Part shown: in pieces, positions 62,679 through 64,000 of the stretch
How positions within the stretch are numbered: position 1 is the stretch's first letter
Layout of the letters: the number at the start of each line of letters is the position of its first letter
DNA from: Flavobacterium flavigenum
GTDB lineage: Bacteria; Bacteroidota; Bacteroidia; Flavobacteriales; Flavobacteriaceae
DNA: 64,000 nt
Assembly: GCF_027111255.2 (NCBI RefSeq)
Contig: NZ_CP114285.2
Span: forward strand, 1,550,001 to 1,614,000
Reading direction: 5' to 3'
Program-made: the position numbers and the translations under genes
The notes under the pieces: generated by a model
Database searches by the model: none
Told to the model about the DNA's origin: nothing
What the model saw: the letters and a program-made list of their open reading frames with translations, nothing else

Positions 62679-63235
62679 ATGAAAAAAAATACTTTAACCA
62701 TTATTCTCTTTTGTACTGTTTTTTTCTCTTACAGCCAGAATATTTTTTACAGGACTGATGCCTCCAACCGTACGAAACTCGAGGTTGAACCCAATCACGA
62801 AGATTTAAATTATAAAACCGATTTTTTTGGTAATACAGTTATTGAAGACTTTCAGGGTCAGGTAATCGTTATTTTAAAGAAAGATATTTTCGGGAATCCC
62901 CTTGTTACAGACAAAGATGGAAAAACAATCGCCAAACAAAAAAAGATATTTTTGACGATATAATAATTGAGAATGGAAACAATCAAATAATTGCGAAGCA
63001 AAAAACAGACATTTTTAATCTCATTACCATTATTGACAAGGAAGGTTGGATTATGGCAAAACAAAAAAAGGACATTCACGGAAACATCTTCATAGTTGAC
63101 CATTATGATCAGGTTGTATCCACACAAAAAGAAGACATTTTCGGACCAATCCTGATAGAAAGAGGATACCAAAGAACCATCATTATTGAAGACTGGGGCT
63201 ATTATGGAAAAATGAAAGTTTTTATAGCCAGATAA
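62679..63235 (+). pseudogene. Secreted repeat protein split by a frameshift at an A7 run
   Basis: The ORF from 62679 has a signal peptide (LTIILFCTVFFSYSQ) and ends at 62963 in the first frame. At A7 (62938-62944) one extra A would move translation into the frame that runs to 63235 and completes a protein of about 185 residues. The joined protein has five degenerate repeats of about 21 residues with the core KDIFGN or KKDI.GN and AKQK. The repeat pattern continues smoothly over the break, so the break is recent, a sequencing error, or a site of slippage that makes both forms. Function unknown. Confidence 0.7.
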
Positions 63236-63271
63236 ACCCTAACTTAGTTTATTTACCGGTTATAAAAAAGC

Positions 63272-63300
63272 TTTTAGCCCAAATAAAATTTGGGCTAAAA
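63272..63300. terminator. Bidirectional terminator
   Basis: TTTTAGCCCAAAT/ATTTGGGCTAAAA, a 13-bp perfect stem with a 3-nt loop. Confidence 0.85.
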
Positions 63301-63607
63301 AACAGGACGCATTTTGCCTGGAGTTATATCAAATTTCCCCAAATTTTTGTTTATAACGACCAGGCTCAATTCATGTCCTGCTTAAAGCTTTTCTATGATC
63401 TGATTTTTTTTCGAAAGTTCACTCGCATTGTTATTTGCGTTAATATTTATTTAGGACATTCTAAAACTTATTATTATCAGAAAACTACAACACGTATTTC
63501 ATTATTTTTTTCTGATAGTGATAAAATAACCATACATCAAAGCTGCTATTATGATAACTACATTATAGTGAGAAATTCCAAATACATACATTTTCTTTAT
63601 TCTTTAT
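63301..63607. other. Intergenic region, no supported gene
   Basis: A/T-rich. A 109-codon ORF on the plus strand (63373-63702) overlaps the partial gene on the other strand and has no recognisable signal or motif, so it is not annotated. Confidence 0.5.
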
Positions 63608-64000
63608 TTAAGCAGTACTTTTTATATTTCTTTCAAACTGAAAATCCAGATATTGATCTATCTGCCTGCCTATCAGAAAACGGTCATTTGCTTCAATTTT
63701 AATTCTTGTCTCTTTTTGATAAATATCTTTTACAAAAACAAAATATATAAATTCTGAAGAATCAAATCTTGCGATTATAATAAAAGCGTAACATAAAATT
63801 GTGGGAATGATATAGTATAAATCCATCATATCAGTAAAAATCATACAATAATATGCTACGGCGGTTACTGCAATAAAAGCACTGTTTTCAAGAAAATATT
63901 TTTTCTTTTTTCTTAGCAGTCCAAGTTCTTTAATTTCATCAAAATTATACTGCCAGTTTTTAGATTTATAGTTAAATTTAATTGTGTCGCTAAAAATTGT
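63608..64000 (-). CDS. Membrane protein of unknown function, N terminus outside window
   Basis: The frame is open from the right edge to the stop at 63608 (130 residues seen). It starts within TIFSDTIKFNYKSKNWQYNFDEIKELGLL, followed by two membrane segments (SAFIAVTAVAYYCMIF and YYIIPTILCYAFIIIARF). The end is a short charged tail. An internal ATG at 63844 exists but the upstream codons are coding-like, so the gene continues beyond the window. Family not recognised. Confidence 0.6.
   Translation of the reverse strand, partial: TIFSDTIKFNYKSKNWQYNFDEIKELGLLRKKKKYFLENSAFIAVTAVAYYCMIFTDMMDLYYIIPTILCYAFIIIARFDSSEFIYFVFVKDIYQKETRIKIEANDRFLIGRQIDQYLDFQFERNIKSTA

Noticed and set aside
63373-63702. 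109-codon plus-strand ORF near the right edge
   Set aside because: Overlaps the partial membrane-protein gene in antisense and has low-complexity composition (Tyr, Phe, Ile).

Overview
The window looks like chromosomal DNA of a Flavobacterium-like Bacteroidota. It is AT-rich, has promoters of the TAnnTTTG type (Bacteroidota -7 element), and carries families typical of that phylum (DUF6377 regulator, DUF4251, META lipoprotein, LETM1-related protein, PL10/GH28/GH105 pectin enzymes, tagaturonate reductase pathway). No rRNA, canonical tRNA, insertion sequence or CRISPR array was found.

Region 1 (1-8797) is the most unusual part: an RNA-repair island. On the minus strand it has a Pnkp-type RNA ligase domain protein (cut by the window edge), the Hen1 3'-terminal RNA 2'-O-methyltransferase, a T4 Rnl1-like RNA ligase, an AbiV/HEPN-like protein and a 746-residue RING-finger plus TerD-like protein. 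Upstream of the last gene, 6175-7041 holds no ORF but two paralogous transcription units. Each has a promoter, a leader of about 120 nt and a degenerate tRNA-like RNA (tRNA-like acceptor, D and T arms, with an insert between the anticodon-arm position and the T arm). A third, minimal T-arm element follows. Seven copies of a bipartite 20-nt box (GGTCAA-N7-TTACTTC on the transcribed strand) lie in leaders, inserts and tail. Four minus-strand promoters (hen1, ligase and both tRNA-like units) carry the same inverted repeat exactly 8 bp upstream of the -7 element. A divergent HD-phosphohydrolase gene and a WYL-domain regulator complete the locus. My inference is a regulated RNA damage/repair or anti-phage system with tRNA-mimic RNAs.

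Region 2 (8970-15670) is a MarR-controlled fatty-acid beta-oxidation operon (hydroxyacyl-CoA dehydrogenase/enoyl-CoA hydratase, thiolase, acyl-CoA dehydrogenase) interrupted by a small S23-type four-helix-bundle gene between inverted repeats. Region 3 (15713-23271) has envelope and stress genes: DUF4251, META lipoprotein, Cu/Zn superoxide dismutase, LETM1-related protein, a carbonic anhydrase/SulP pair, and divergent dps and oxyR.

Region 4 (23288-45815) is a pectin/hexuronate catabolic locus. It encodes CE12 esterase, two GH28, PL10, GH43, GH105, two alpha/beta hydrolases, two tandem LacI regulators, and the full route from galacturonate and unsaturated uronate to pyruvate plus glyceraldehyde-3-phosphate (uxaC, uxaB, uxaA, kduI, kduD, kdgK, kdgA) with a hexuronate MFS transporter. 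Palindromic TGTAATCGATTACA-type sites precede several of these genes. No SusC/SusD pair is in the window.

Region 5 (45867-64000) is mixed: ArsR/old yellow enzyme pair, a decayed gene, acyltransferase, DUF1349, GH3, DUF6377 regulator, large acyl-CoA dehydrogenase, GNAT, a processive glycosyltransferase with upstream direct repeats, GapN-type dehydrogenase, rhodanese, Crp/Fnr regulator, TauE/SafE permease, a repeat protein split by a frameshift at an A7 run, and a partial membrane protein at the right edge.
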